Positions 7,769-17,172 of a stretch of 40,765 nucleotides of DNA are shown here, piece after piece. Source of the stretch: Bacillota bacterium (GTDB lineage: Bacteria; Bacillota; Sulfobacillia; RBS10-35; JAJYVN01); assembly GCA_021791815.1 (NCBI GenBank), contig JAJYVV010000017.1, positions 1 to 40,765 of the forward strand. The letters run 5' to 3'. Each line of letters starts with the position of its first letter. Position 1 is the first letter of the stretch. A program made the position numbers and the translations under genes. Under the pieces are notes generated by a model. The model was not told the DNA's origin. It ran no database searches and saw nothing but the letters and a program-made list of their open reading frames with translations.

Positions 7769-9399
7769 TCACGTCCGCGGGAGGGGCTCGCCGCGCGCGA
7801 GCGCCACGACGCCGGCCTCGCTGCGCGGGCGGAGGACCGGGTCACGGCCGCCCGGGCAGAGGCCGAGGTCCGCCAGGGTGTTCCACGGCTGCGGGCCCCA
7901 GTCGGCCTCGAGGTCGCCCGTCCAGCGCACCTCGCCGGCGGGGCTCCGAGCCTCCAGCGCCAGAGCGTCCACGCCCGCGGCGAGCCGCAGGTCGATCCGC
8001 CCCGAGAGGGTGGACACCGCGCCGCGCGTCTCCGGCCCGGCCTCGATCACCGTGTCGCCGAACCGGTTGTCCACCGGGAGGGCGCCGGCGGGCGCGCGCA
8101 GGACGAGGTGCTCCCGGACCACCGCGACGTCGGCCTCGCCCCGGAGCCCCTCGATCACGCTCGGGTCCGGGCCGTGCCGCCCGGCCCGCCCGGCGCCCCA
8201 CGCGCCCGGGCCGAACGCCGCGTGGTATTGCCGGAGGGCGCCCCCGAGGCCCGACACCCGGTCGGCCCGCGCCTGCCACAGGGTGAGATCGCCGCGGTGT
8301 CGTTCGACCGTGACGGCGCCGGTCTCCAGGCATACGACGTGCGCCGCCACGCCCGCCGCGGCGACGGCCCCGGCGGTGCCGGCGCCTCCACCGTCAGGGC
8401 CGCGCGGCTGTAGGGACGGTGCCATCCCGCCTCGCCCGTGCTGTTGGGCGCGAGGTGCCGGCCCATCTCCCGCCACGCCCCCTCGTCCGTCTCCCCGACC
8501 CACGCGGCGCCGGCCTCGGGCGAGACCAGGGAGAGGCGGAGGCACGGCCCGCGCAGGACCGCCAACGCATCGGCCGCCGCCAGGGTCCCCTCCGCGGCGA
8601 TCAGCCCCTCACGGGTGCGGGCCCACCAGTCGGCCACCGCCATCGTCTCGGCGGCGGCGCGGCCCCCGTCCATGCGCGTGCCGGCGAAGAGGCGCCCGCG
8701 TGCGGACCGGTGGCGAGGTCGTCATCCACGGCGTCGTGGCGCAGCGCGATCGCGGACAGCGCGCGCTCCCCCACCGCCCACGCGCTGCCCCGGACGTGCA
8801 GGTCCGCGTCGGGGGACGGCAGGACGTTCACGTCCGCCGGTACGCCGCAGAAGAGGACGGCGGGTTGCCCCCGGAGCGCATGGACGCCATCGAGGCCCCG
8901 GCGGCGGATGGCCGACAGGACGGCCTGCAGCGACACGGGGTTCGCGGCGGAGGCCGCATGGGACGGAGCGTCGCGGCCGAGCTGCGCCCGCAGGGCCGCG
9001 CGGCGCGTCTGCGGCCGGCCGCGGACCGTGGTGGCGGGGACCCCGAGGCGGCGCCCCGCCTCCTCGGCGCTCAGCCTGCGGAAGTAGTGGAGTTCGATGG
9101 CGTCCCGCTGCGACCGGGCGAGGCCGCGCAGCGCGTGCCGCAGCGCGATGACCTCGTCCACCGAGGGGCCGGCCGCCACCGCGATGGCGCGCCCATGCGC
9201 CGAAGCGGGCCCCTTCGCGGAGCTGGGGCCGGCGGCACCAGGCCCGGACGAACGCCTCCCGCGGGGCGGCGACGGCGCGGGCGTGCCGCGCATACAGTTC
9301 CGCGAAGGCGTCCGTGTCGCCGTCGAAACTGAGGTGGACCAACTCGGCATCGGTCTCCGGCTCGGGAGGGGCGGCCAGGGCCTCCTCGGGTCTGCGCAC
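7769..9399 (-). pseudogene. ECF sigma factor with long C-terminal extension, several frameshifts
   Basis: GTG 9399 follows GGAGGGATCGAC. The start of region 2 is clear (DAELVHLSFDGDTDAFAELYARH), but it runs straight into REAFVRAW, so about 15 codons covering helices 2.1-2.2 are missing. Region 4 lies in a second frame (LRHALRGLARSQRDAIELHYFRRLSAEE, then a helix-turn-helix). The chain then goes through ALRGQPAVLFCGVPADVNV and, after further shifts near 8690 and 8370, through WWARTREGLIAAEGTL and GDLTLWQARADRV to the stop at 7769. The ~300-residue extension is beta-rich, without membrane helices, and I do not recognise it. The last part could instead be a separate co-transcribed gene. Confidence 0.55.
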
Positions 9400-9478
9400 G
9401 TCGATCCCTCCTGGGCGCGCCCTTCCGGAACGAGCGCGCGTCCTGTGGAATAGACGCGGCAGAGGCGGGATCGGAAAA

Positions 9479-9868
9479 TCAGTCGCCCACGGCGAACAGC
9501 GTCCACAGGAACATGGTGAGCGCCGAGCCCCAGGCCGTCACCACGCCGAGCGGCCACACGCAGGCGAAGCAGAGGACGTTGAGGCAGAGCAGCGCGGCCA
9601 GCTCGACCGCCGGGAAGGCCCCGTCCCTGTGTCGCCATCGTGTGAGGCTGGACTGAAAGGCCCAGAGGGTGAAGGCCACCGCCGTCACGTCGAGCGCCGG
9701 CCCGAGGAGGGCGAGGAGGAGGGGGCCGCCGCCCGCCGCGGACCCGGCCACCGCCGACTGGTTGGCGGCCGCGAGCCGGCCGGACAGCAGGCCGCGCTCC
9801 GCCGCGCCGGCCGCCGTGGCCGCCAGCGCGCCGAAGGGTGTGGCCAGGGCGACGAGCCAGGCGGGCAC
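9479..9868 (-). CDS. Small integral membrane protein
   Basis: About 130 residues with roughly four hydrophobic segments (starting WLVALATPFGALAATAAG, then LLLALLGPALDVTAVAF, LAALLCLNVLCFACVWPLG and TMFLWTLFAVGD). No family is recognised. Start GTG 9868 is a guess; TTG 9874 is also in frame, and the open frame continues upstream as low-complexity Arg/Gly/Pro sequence that does not look coding. It lies upstream of the second ECF sigma gene on the same strand, separated by about 80 bp, and could belong to its regulon. Confidence 0.5.
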   Translation of the reverse strand: MPAWLVALATPFGALAATAAGAAERGLLSGRLAAANQSAVAGSAAGGGPLLLALLGPALDVTAVAFTLWAFQSSLTRWRHRDGAFPAVELAALLCLNVLCFACVWPLGVVTAWGSALTMFLWTLFAVGD

Positions 9869-10326
9869 CTGCAACGCCCATCGATCCCCGCGGGCCGTCT
9901 GGAGCCGCGCGGGGCGGGCCGGCGCCCCAGGGGCCGCACGGGGTTTCGCCGGGCCCACCGGGACCGGCCCTAGCCCACCCCCGGACCCCGGGTGCCCTGG
10001 GCAACCCCGCACGGGCCAGCCCGCCCCGACGGGGGCAATTCGCCGCCGCGGGGGGAGGGACCCCCTGGGGTCGCCCTGGATCCGCCGAGGGGTTCGTGTG
10101 GACCTGCCAGGGAGCGGACGCCTCCCGGAGCGGCCCGCCTGGAGAGGCCCCCCAGGCCGTCCGTCCGCCGGCGGCCGCATTCGTCCCCGTCCGGTGCCGC
10201 CGCGGGAACGAGCGCGACGCCGGCGCGGGAAGGGAGGCCCCCGCGCCGAACATGGGGCGCATCCGGCCCGCCGCCGTGGTCCGCGCACGCGGCCCCCGCG
10301 TTCGGCCCCGGGAGGTGTCCCCCCGC
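9869..10326. other. Intergenic stretch upstream of the ADP-ribosylglycohydrolase
   Basis: These ~450 bp are rich in G/C runs and direct AT-poor repeats. Open frames on both strands translate to Pro/Arg/Gly-rich low-complexity sequence. The only recognisable signal is GGGAGG about ten bases ahead of ATG 10327. I see no other feature. Confidence 0.45.
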
Positions 10327-12456
10327 ATGGCCGTCCCCCCTCCGGACTATGAGGAGCGCGTCTACGCCGGCGTCCTCGGCAAGTTGATCGGGGTCTACCT
10401 GGGCCGACCCATCGAGGGCTGGACCCACGAGAGGATCGAGGCCGAGCTCGGCGACATCTCGTACTACGTCCATGACCGCCTGGGGGTCCCGCTCGTCGTG
10501 GCGGACGACGACATCTCCGGAACGTTCACGTTCCTCCGCGCCCTGCCCGACAGCGGGCGCGGGCGGAACGTCACCCCCGCGGACATCGGCCGCGCCTGGC
10601 TCAACTATCTCGTCGAGAACCGCACCGTGCTGTGGTGGGGCGGCATGGGCAACGCCACGGAGCACACCGCCTACCTCCGCCTGAAGAACGGCGTGCCGGC
10701 CCCGGAGAGCGGGTTGGCCGGGCGCAACGGCACCGTCCTCTCCGAACAGATCGGGGCGCAGATCTTCATCGACGGCTGGGCGATGGTGGCCCCCGGCGAC
10801 CCCGAGCTGGCCGCCGACCTCGCCGGCCGGGCGGCCCGCGTCAGCCACGACGGCGAGGCCGTCCACGCCGCGCGGGTCGTCGCCGCCATGGAGGCGCTGG
10901 CGTTCGTCGAACGGCGCGTGGAGCGGCTCCAGGACGCCGTGGTCCGCCTGATCCCGCCCGACTCCGTCGTGTTCCGGCTGATCTCGGACGTGCGCGGCTG
11001 GCACGCCGGGGATGGCGACTGGCGCCGCAGCCGGCGGCGGATCGCCGAGCGCTACGGCTACGACCGGTTCGGCGGCAACTGCCACGTGGTCCCCAACCAC
11101 GCCCTGATCCACCTCGCCATCCTGTACGGGGGCACGGACTTCCAGCAAGCGCTGGCGATCGTCAACGGCTCGGGATGGGACACCGACTGCAACTCGGGCA
11201 ATGTGGGCTGCCTGATGGGGATCAAGGAGGGGCTGGCCGGGATCGACGCGGGGCCGGACTGGCGCGGACCGGTGGCCGACCGGCTGCTCCTTCCGACGGC
11301 GGACGGCGGGCGGTGCGTGACGGACGCGGTCGCCGAGGCCGGTCGCGTGGCCGGCATCGGGCGCACCCTGGCTGGCCAGGCCCCCCGCCCACCCAAGGGC
11401 GGGGCGCGGTTTCACTTCGACCTTCCGGGCGCGGTGCAGGGCTTCCGGCCGGAGCCCCCGGGCGGGGCGGCGGTCGAGAACGGGGACGGCCACAGCCGCC
11501 TGGGCCGGCGCAGCCTCACCCTGCGCTTCGGTCCGCAGGTCGGGCCGGGTGCGGCCGCCCGCGCGGCCACCCCCACCTTCCTGCCCGCCGACGCCTTCCG
11601 TTCCGGGGGGTATGGGGTCGCGGGCAGTCCCACCCTCTATGCCGGCCAGGTGGTGCGCGCCGCGTTCGAGGCCGACGCGGCCAACGCCGGGCCCGTGCGC
11701 TGCCGTGTGGTCGCGCGCCACCACGGCGCGGACGACCGGCTCACGCCCGTGGGCGGCCCGGAGGTCGAGCTGCCGCCGGGCGCGCGGCACGAGACCGAAT
11801 GGCCCGTGCCCGACAGCGGCGGCTCGCCCATCGCCGACGTGGGCATCGAGGTTGCGGGGCCGGCGGGCGGCGCCGTCCACCTCGACTTCCTCACCTGGGA
11901 CGGCCCGCCCGACGTGACCCTCGGGCGCCCGGCGCAGGGCGGCAGCCTCTGGCTGCGTGCGTGGGTACAGGCGGCCGACCGGTTCGCCCCGGGGCCGGCT
12001 CCCTACGCCTACCGGATCATCCAGAACGAGGGCGCGGGGCTGGCGATCCAGGGTACCCGCGAGTGGACGGACTATCGGGTCGAGGCGGAAGTCGCCGTCC
12101 GCCTCGCGGCCTCGGCGGGCATCGCCGCCCGCGTGCAGGGCCTTCGGCGCTACTACGCGCTGCTGCTCGTCCCAGGGGGCCGCGCGCGGCTCGTCCGCGT
12201 CTTCGATACGCCCGAGGTGCTCGGCGAGGCCGCCTTCCCGTGGGTCCCCGACCGTCCGTACCGGCTTGCGCTCCGCGCGGTGGGCCGCGGCATCCGCGCC
12301 GGGATCGACGGCCGCGACGTCTTCGACGTGACCGATGCGGATGGCCGGTTCCTGGACGGGGGCGCCGTGGCGCTCGTGTGCGAGGAGGGCTGCATCGACG
12401 TGGGTCCGGTGGCGGTCCGGCCGGCGGGCGCCGCCGCCCCGCCGGCCGAGCCCTGA
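10327..12456 (+). CDS. ADP-ribosylglycohydrolase-fold enzyme with C-terminal beta-sandwich modules
   Basis: This intact 709-residue frame starts at ATG 10327 after GGGAGG. Residues ~5-350 are an ADP-ribosylglycohydrolase domain. GKLIGVYLGRPIEGW opens it, VVADDDISGTFTFLRAL carries the first acidic metal ligands, and GSGWDTDCNSGNVGCLMG carries the DTD metal site. The rest is two probable beta-sandwich modules: residues ~370-530, and a laminin-G/DUF1080-like one at ~535-690 (YRIIQNEGAGLAIQG, WTDYRVEAEVAVRL, ALRAVGRGIRAGIDG). No signal peptide is seen. Family members remove ADP-ribose from proteins or nucleic acids; the lectin-like tail may indicate a glycan or glycoside substrate instead, which is inference. 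Confidence 0.85.
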   Translation: MAVPPPDYEERVYAGVLGKLIGVYLGRPIEGWTHERIEAELGDISYYVHDRLGVPLVVADDDISGTFTFLRALPDSGRGRNVTPADIGRAWLNYLVENRTVLWWGGMGNATEHTAYLRLKNGVPAPESGLAGRNGTVLSEQIGAQIFIDGWAMVAPGDPELAADLAGRAARVSHDGEAVHAARVVAAMEALAFVERRVERLQDAVVRLIPPDSVVFRLISDVRGWHAGDGDWRRSRRRIAERYGYDRFGGNCHVVPNHALIHLAILYGGTDFQQALAIVNGSGWDTDCNSGNVGCLMGIKEGLAGIDAGPDWRGPVADRLLLPTADGGRCVTDAVAEAGRVAGIGRTLAGQAPRPPKGGARFHFDLPGAVQGFRPEPPGGAAVENGDGHSRLGRRSLTLRFGPQVGPGAAARAATPTFLPADAFRSGGYGVAGSPTLYAGQVVRAAFEADAANAGPVRCRVVARHHGADDRLTPVGGPEVELPPGARHETEWPVPDSGGSPIADVGIEVAGPAGGAVHLDFLTWDGPPDVTLGRPAQGGSLWLRAWVQAADRFAPGPAPYAYRIIQNEGAGLAIQGTREWTDYRVEAEVAVRLAASAGIAARVQGLRRYYALLLVPGGRARLVRVFDTPEVLGEAAFPWVPDRPYRLALRAVGRGIRAGIDGRDVFDVTDADGRFLDGGAVALVCEEGCIDVGPVAVRPAGAAAPPAEP

Positions 12457-12460
12457 CGCC

Positions 12461-13425
12461 CTACGCCGGACGGAGGCGGGCCAGGGTGCCGGCGAGCACC
12501 GCGGCCGCCATGCGGAACTGCCACTCCAGGGGGGTGGGGCCGCCGTCCGGATCGCGCCGGTTGTTGCGTACCTCGGTCGTCAACCCGGGGGACCCCCGTA
12601 CCGCCCGCCCCAGAAGGCCCGGACCTGCCCTTGGCGCGGCTGCCCCCGATAGGGCAGGTGCGGTCGGGCCTGGGGCGCCCCCCCGGCCTCCCTCCAGGCC
12701 CGCAGCACCGCGTCGCCCCACGCGGCGATCGCGGCGCGACCCTCGGGCGGCCGGTCGTCGAAGTCTTCGGGCAGCAGAACGGCCTCGGCCGACTGGTGCT
12801 GGTGCATGTCGACGACGTGGGTCGGGCGCAGCTCCCACAGGTCGTCGAGCCCGCGCGAGTAGGTCGAGCGCCGGCTCGTGTTGGGCTCCACCCACAGGTC
12901 GCCGTCGACCTGCTCGAACTCCAGCCCGGCCCGGCGCGGGCTGTGCTCCGACCACCGCCACTCGGGGAGCCGCGGGAAGACGCCGCCGCCGGCCGCAACC
13001 CCGAACGCGTGGCGGAGGAACGTGGCGTTGTCGCAGTCCCGCCCGTCCCAGCACCGGGCGGGGCTCCGCACCCGCCCCTGCGGATTCGCGTCGGGCATCA
13101 GGGTGACGGCCAGCCGGACGGCCCCGGGCCCGGCCGGCACGTCCGCCGGGCTGCCGTCGACGTGCCGGCCGGTGACCAGTTGGCAGGCCAGGTCGACGGC
13201 CGCGGCGGTGGGAGCCGGCTCGAGGGCATGCGGGACGGCGGCGAGGAGGTGGGGCGCCCCGGGCCGTGGGCCGCCCGGGGGCAGGACCGTCAGGGCGAGG
13301 ACCTCCTGGCCCCCGTACTGGGACCAGGCGTGCACCAGGACGCGGTCCGGAGCTTCCTCCCGCCAGCGGCGGAACCGGGGCTGCCATTCCTCCGGCCGTA
13401 CCAGCCCGCAGCGATCGGCGTCCAC
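12461..13425 (-). CDS. M14-family zinc carboxypeptidase-like protein (one frameshift)
   Basis: GTG 13425 follows AAAGG at a plausible distance. The HxxE zinc pair is visible as VPHALEP, followed by substrate-binding ANPQGR and the third zinc His region VVDMHQHQSAEA. The catalytic Glu lies in LTTEVRNNRRD, reached only after a one-base shift in the run cccgggggaccccc (about 12580-12600). The shift sits exactly in a homopolymer pair, which favours an indel error. M14 enzymes trim C-terminal residues or cell-wall peptides. No signal peptide is present. It converges on the ADP-ribosylglycohydrolase gene with a four-base gap. Confidence 0.72.
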
Positions 13426-13706
13426 GGCCGCACCGCCTTTCGCGGCGGGACCTCGGCGGAGCCGGGTCCCCGGAACGGAGCGACAAGGGTCGAGCCGGAA
13501 CTCGATACGGAGGCCGGCCCCGCGCAGGGCGAGGGACGCCGAGCGCCGGGCCGCGGAGGGCCCGCCCGCGGGGCGGCCGGAACGGCGGCAGCGACTCGCG
13601 CCCGCGACCCTGGCCCGGGGTTCTTCCGCTCCCGGCACGCGTCGCCCTGGTATGCTGCAGGCAGGACGGTGCGGCGCTGGCCCCGCGCCGGGGGAGGCGA
13701 TCGGCG

Positions 13707-13889
13707 GTGACGGTGGAGGACCTGGAGCGAGAGCTTCGCGCGCTTCCTCCCGACGAGGCGGCCGCGTTGCTGCGAGCCACCCTGGAGCGCGATGACCTTC
13801 CGGCGCCTCAGCCGCGGGAATGGCGCGCCGCGGTGGAGGCGGTCCTCCGGCGGCACCGCTCCGCATGGGAGCGGCTGGCGCGGCGCTGA
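13707..13889 (+). CDS. Probable antitoxin of a Doc-type module
   Basis: This 60-residue, highly charged helical protein starts at GTG 13707. It begins VTVEDLERELRALPPDEAAA and ends with basic helices (RRHRSAWERLARR). Its stop codon overlaps the toxin start (TGATG), and size, order and overlap are those of an antitoxin. It does not look like Phd or AbrB, and I recognise no DNA-binding fold, so the assignment rests on context. TATGCT about 55 bases upstream may be part of its promoter. Confidence 0.6.
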   Translation: MTVEDLERELRALPPDEAAALLRATLERDDLPAPQPREWRAAVEAVLRRHRSAWERLARR

Positions 13890-14275
13890 TGTGGTGGCCT
13901 ACGGCCGATGCGCTGTGCCAACTCCACGATGACCTGATCGCGGCGACGGGCGGCGCGCCGGGGCTGCGGAACCGGGCCGCCCTGGAGTCCGCGCTCGGGC
14001 GACCCCTGGCCGGCTTCGGCGGCCGGGCGCTCTATCCGGACCTGGTGGCCAGGGCGGGCGCCCTGGCGGACGCCCTGATCCGCAACCACGCCTTCGTCGA
14101 CGGCAACAAGCGGACGGCCATGGCGGCAGCGCTGAGCGTGCTGGACCAGGCCGGCTTCGTCCTTCAGGCGGACGGGACGCAAATCGAAGAGACCGCCGTC
14201 CGGGTGGCGGAGCGCCAGATGGACCTCGCGTCGTTCACCCGGTGGTTGCGCACTCACCTCGTGCGGCTCGACTGA
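13889..14275 (+). CDS. doc: Doc-type Fic toxin
   Basis: This 128-residue protein starts at the ATG that overlaps the antitoxin stop. It carries HAFVDGNKRTA (His67 onwards), matching the HxFx(D/N)xNKR Fic motif of Doc kinases, with the expected upstream helices (LRNRAALESALGRPL) and ALYPDLVARAGAL. Doc phosphorylates elongation factor EF-Tu and stops translation; its antitoxin normally neutralises it and represses the operon. All motif residues needed for nucleotide binding appear present, so the toxin is probably functional. Confidence 0.85.
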   Translation: MWWPTADALCQLHDDLIAATGGAPGLRNRAALESALGRPLAGFGGRALYPDLVARAGALADALIRNHAFVDGNKRTAMAAALSVLDQAGFVLQADGTQIEETAVRVAERQMDLASFTRWLRTHLVRLD

Positions 14276-14394
14276 GGCCTCCGGCCGGGACATCCTCCCC
14301 ACGCTCCCAGGCGATGCTCACCAAGACGTGGGACGCGTGCGGCGGTCGTCCGGCGAAGGGTATCGCGGGGCGGAGATGGCAGGGGGGCAGGGCG

Positions 14395-14879
14395 ATGCCC
14401 GGGCCGGGGGCGAGCCTGGTCCGGGCCGCGGCCCCGGACGGCGCCGAGGGCCTGTGGCGGCTGCTCGCCGCGCGGTCGGACCGGCGGGAGGCCTTCCTGC
14501 GGCGCCTCCACCAGAAGCTGGCCTCCCCGGAGCGCGCGGTGCTGGTCGCCGCGCGCGGGACCGAGATCCTCGGCTACGCCTGGGCCCAGGGCTACGGGCC
14601 CCATCTGCACGACGGCAGGAGCACGGCCCGCTTCCACGACCTGTTCGTCGCCGAACACGCGCGCCGCCAGGGCGTCGGCCGGAGCCTGGTGGCGGCCGTG
14701 GTCGGCTGGAGCCGGTGGCGGGGGGTGGCCGAGCTTCAGTGGCAGTCGAGCCCGGCCGCCGGAGGGTGGAGCCCCGGGACCCGCCCCTGGGCCCGCGTCC
14801 TGACGCTGGGGGACCGGGCCGGGACGGTCGCCCCCAGGGCCCGGCGCGGCGCCAGGCCCGTCGTGGGGGGGGCCCAAGC
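14395..14879 (+). CDS. GNAT-family N-acetyltransferase, C-terminus unclear
   Basis: ATG 14395 follows a G-rich ribosome binding site. The GNAT core is seen in PERAVLVAARGTEILGYAWA, in the acceptor strand ARFHDLFVAEHARRQGVGRSL (the Q/RxxGxG/A acetyl-CoA loop), and in AELQWQSSPAA. After that the usual FYxxxGF strand is missing and the translation becomes Arg/Gly/Pro-rich. The open frame has no stop and overlaps the next gene, so a frameshift or deletion has probably removed the true end near 14765. The substrate is unknown. Confidence 0.65.
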
Positions 14880-15891
14880 GTGGTGCGGCCGAAGGCCCTG
14901 CGGCCCGGATCGACGATCGGCGCCGTGGCGCCGTCGTGGCGCGGTCCCGCGGAGGCACCGCACCGTATCGCGCGGGGCACGGCCTTCCTGGAGTCGCTGG
15001 GGTTCCGCGTCCGGCTCGCGCCCCACCTCTTCGAGCGGCATCGCTGGACGGCCGGGACCGCGGAGCAGCGCGCGGACGACCTCATGGCCTTCTTCTCCGA
15101 CGACGAGGTGGACGCGATCTGGGTGGCGATCGGCGGCGACCACGCCTGCCACCTGCTGCCCCACCTCGACTGGTCGCGCGTCGCCCGCCGCCCGAAGGTG
15201 TTCATCGGCTATTCGGACATCACGGTGCTGCACCTGGCCATCCGGACCATGACGGGCATGGTCACGTTCAACGGTCCCGCGGTCATGGACGAACTGGCCG
15301 GATTCCCGGCCGCGCCCGACCACACTGTGCGCTGCCTGCGCCGGGTGCTGATGCGGGCCGCCCCGGCCGGGGCGATCGAGCCGGCCGCCGCGTGGACCGA
15401 CGAGCGGCTGGACTGGGTGACGCGGGAAGACCTCACGCGCCCGCGGCGCTACCGGCCATCCCCCGGCTGGACCTGGCTCCGGCCGGGTTCGGCGGAGGGT
15501 CCCCTGTTGGGCGGCAGCCTGGAGTCCCTCCAGCACCTCCGCGGCACCCCCTCCTTCCCGCCGGCGGAAGCCTTCCACGGCGCCCTCCTGTTCTGGGGAG
15601 CTGTCCGAGCTCCGGCCGGGACCGGACACCGTGGACGCGATCCTCCAAGACTACGCGTCCTGCGGGACCTCGCCGGCATGCTGGTGGGGCGGCCCTACGG
15701 GTACACGGAGGAACAGAAGGCGCTGCTGCGGGAGGTCGTCCTGGAGCGGACCGCGCGCCACGGCTTCCCGATCGTCACGGACATGGACTTCGGCCACACG
15801 GCCCCCCAGATGACCCTGCCGCTGGGCTGCCGCGCCCCGGATCGACGGCGCGGCCCGGACCTTCGCCATCGTCGAGGCGGCCGTCTCGTAG
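14880..15891 (+). CDS. LD-carboxypeptidase, S66 family (frameshifted in homopolymers)
   Basis: Two consecutive GTG codons (14880, 14883) begin VRPKALRPGSTIGAVAPS. The S66 landmarks are in order: GGDHACHLLPHLDW, nucleophile Ser in IGYSDITVLHL, LLGGSLESLQHLRGT carrying the Glu, and DFGHTAPQMTLPLG carrying the His. Three one-base shifts are needed: near 15598 (gggg), near 15660, and near 15838 (cccc). With them corrected, the chain passes through FWELSELRPGPDTVDA and ends ARTFAIVEAAVS at TAG 15889-15891. S66 enzymes cleave tetrapeptide muropeptides in murein recycling, or microcin-like conjugates. The homopolymer location suggests indel errors in an intact gene. Confidence 0.75.
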
Positions 15892-15949
15892 CCCGCAGGC
15901 CGCCGGCGGGCAACCGCCGGGCGCGCCGGGACACGACCGAGGAGGCGGC

Positions 15950-16447
15950 ATGGTGGACGAGGCATGGCAGCGGCCGCGCGCCCAGGTGGGCGCGCGGATC
16001 GAGGCGCTCACGGCCCAGGGCATCTGCTACTCGTGCCGCAACCTGGAGACGGGCGAGGTGTTCCCCGACCAGATCGTGGCCTGGGACGATCCCGCGTTTG
16101 TGTTGGTCCTGGAGGAGTATCCGCGGATGCGCGGGCACACCGTCGTGGTGTGGAAGGCGCACCGCTCCGACTTCTCCGAACTCGGGCCCGAGGAGCAGGC
16201 CCAGGCGATGCGGGTCTGCTGCGCCGCCGCCCGTGCGCTGCGGCGGGCGCTCGGGGCCGAGAAGGTGTATCTGAACGCCATGTGCGACGGGGAGATCAAC
16301 CACCTGCACTTCCAACTCTTCCCGCGCTACCCGGGGGACCCGATCGGGTCGCGCCGGTTCGTCCTGCCGCGGCAACCGGCCGAGGACGCGCCCGCGACCG
16401 CGGCCGCGGTTCGCGCTGCCTTTGGCGCGCTCTGGCGCGGCGCCTGA
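15950..16447 (+). CDS. HIT-family nucleotide hydrolase/transferase
   Basis: ATG 15950 follows GAGGAGG. This 165-residue protein has the HIT fold with LNAMCDGEINHLHFQLFPRY. The histidine triad reads H-L-H-F-Q, with Gln at the third position as in GalT- and Apa2-like branches rather than the His of Hint hydrolases. A nearby C-x2-C (CYSC, residues ~26-29) could bind zinc with other residues. Such proteins hydrolyse or transfer nucleoside monophosphates. It follows the S66 gene closely on the same strand. Confidence 0.8.
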   Translation: MVDEAWQRPRAQVGARIEALTAQGICYSCRNLETGEVFPDQIVAWDDPAFVLVLEEYPRMRGHTVVVWKAHRSDFSELGPEEQAQAMRVCCAAARALRRALGAEKVYLNAMCDGEINHLHFQLFPRYPGDPIGSRRFVLPRQPAEDAPATAAAVRAAFGALWRGA

Positions 16448-16493
16448 GGCGGATCCCCGCCGTGGCCACGAGGAGGCGGTCGCCATCCCGACG

Positions 16494-17172
16494 GTGACGG
16501 TGACGCGGGCACCCCTGGCGGACCGGGCCGTCCTCGGCCGGCTCATGGAGCTCTGCCAGCACGACTCCAGCGAATTCGACGGCACCGAGGTCGACGAGCA
16601 CGGGTGTTGCGGCTACCGCTGGCTCGACCACTACTGGACCGAACCCGACGTTCTTCATCCGCGCCGACGGCCGGCTGGCCGGCTTCGCCTTGGTGCGGGA
16701 GCAGACGGAACTGGCCCGCCGTCCCGTTCCCCGGTCGGTCGCCGAGTTCTTCGTGCTGCGGAACTACCGCGGCAAGGGGGTGGGCCGGGCCGGCGCCCTG
16801 CGCACCTTCTCGTCCTTTCCGGCCGGTCCGTGGGTGGTGGGGCAGACCCCGCAGAACCTGCCCGCGCAACGCTTCTGGCGGCGGGTGATCGCCGAGGCGA
16901 CCGGCGGGGCGGTGCGCGAGCGCGAGGACGGCCATCGGCATCTCATGGAGTTCGAACTCCCGGCGCCGCAGGCCCGCCGACTCGTTGCTGGGCAGGGGCA
17001 CCCGCCGCGGATCCCCGTCCAGGCGCGCCGCCGCGCCCGGCCGCCCTGCGCCATAGCCTGTGCAGGACTATTCTCACCCGAGGGGAGTGGACGGGGCCCC
17101 ATGCCCAACAGCGCGCGAGCTCCCCGCGCTCGGCCTGGCTGCGGCGCCGGAGCCAGCATGGCTACGACCTGA
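16494..17172 (+). CDS. GNAT-family N-acetyltransferase (one frameshift)
   Basis: The first part (VTRAPLADRAVLGRLMELCQ, then HDSSEFDG) and, after a one-base shift near 16650, FFIRADGRLAGFALVREQTE and FFVLRNYRGKGVGRAG form a normal GNAT. NYRGKGVG is the acetyl-CoA loop and QNLPAQRFWRRVI the last helix. The family-like part ends around 16990; the open frame runs on to 17172 over the next gene, so the true stop has probably been lost. GTG 16494 is the first standard start, but the ribosome binding site AGGAGG at 16471 is better spaced for ATC at 16485. Confidence 0.62.

Noticed and set aside
14328-16274. Single 648-aa ORF spanning the GNAT, S66 and HIT region
   Set aside because: Only its middle (14880 to about 15830) matches a protein family (S66). 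The ends are shadows of the GNAT and HIT genes in other frames.
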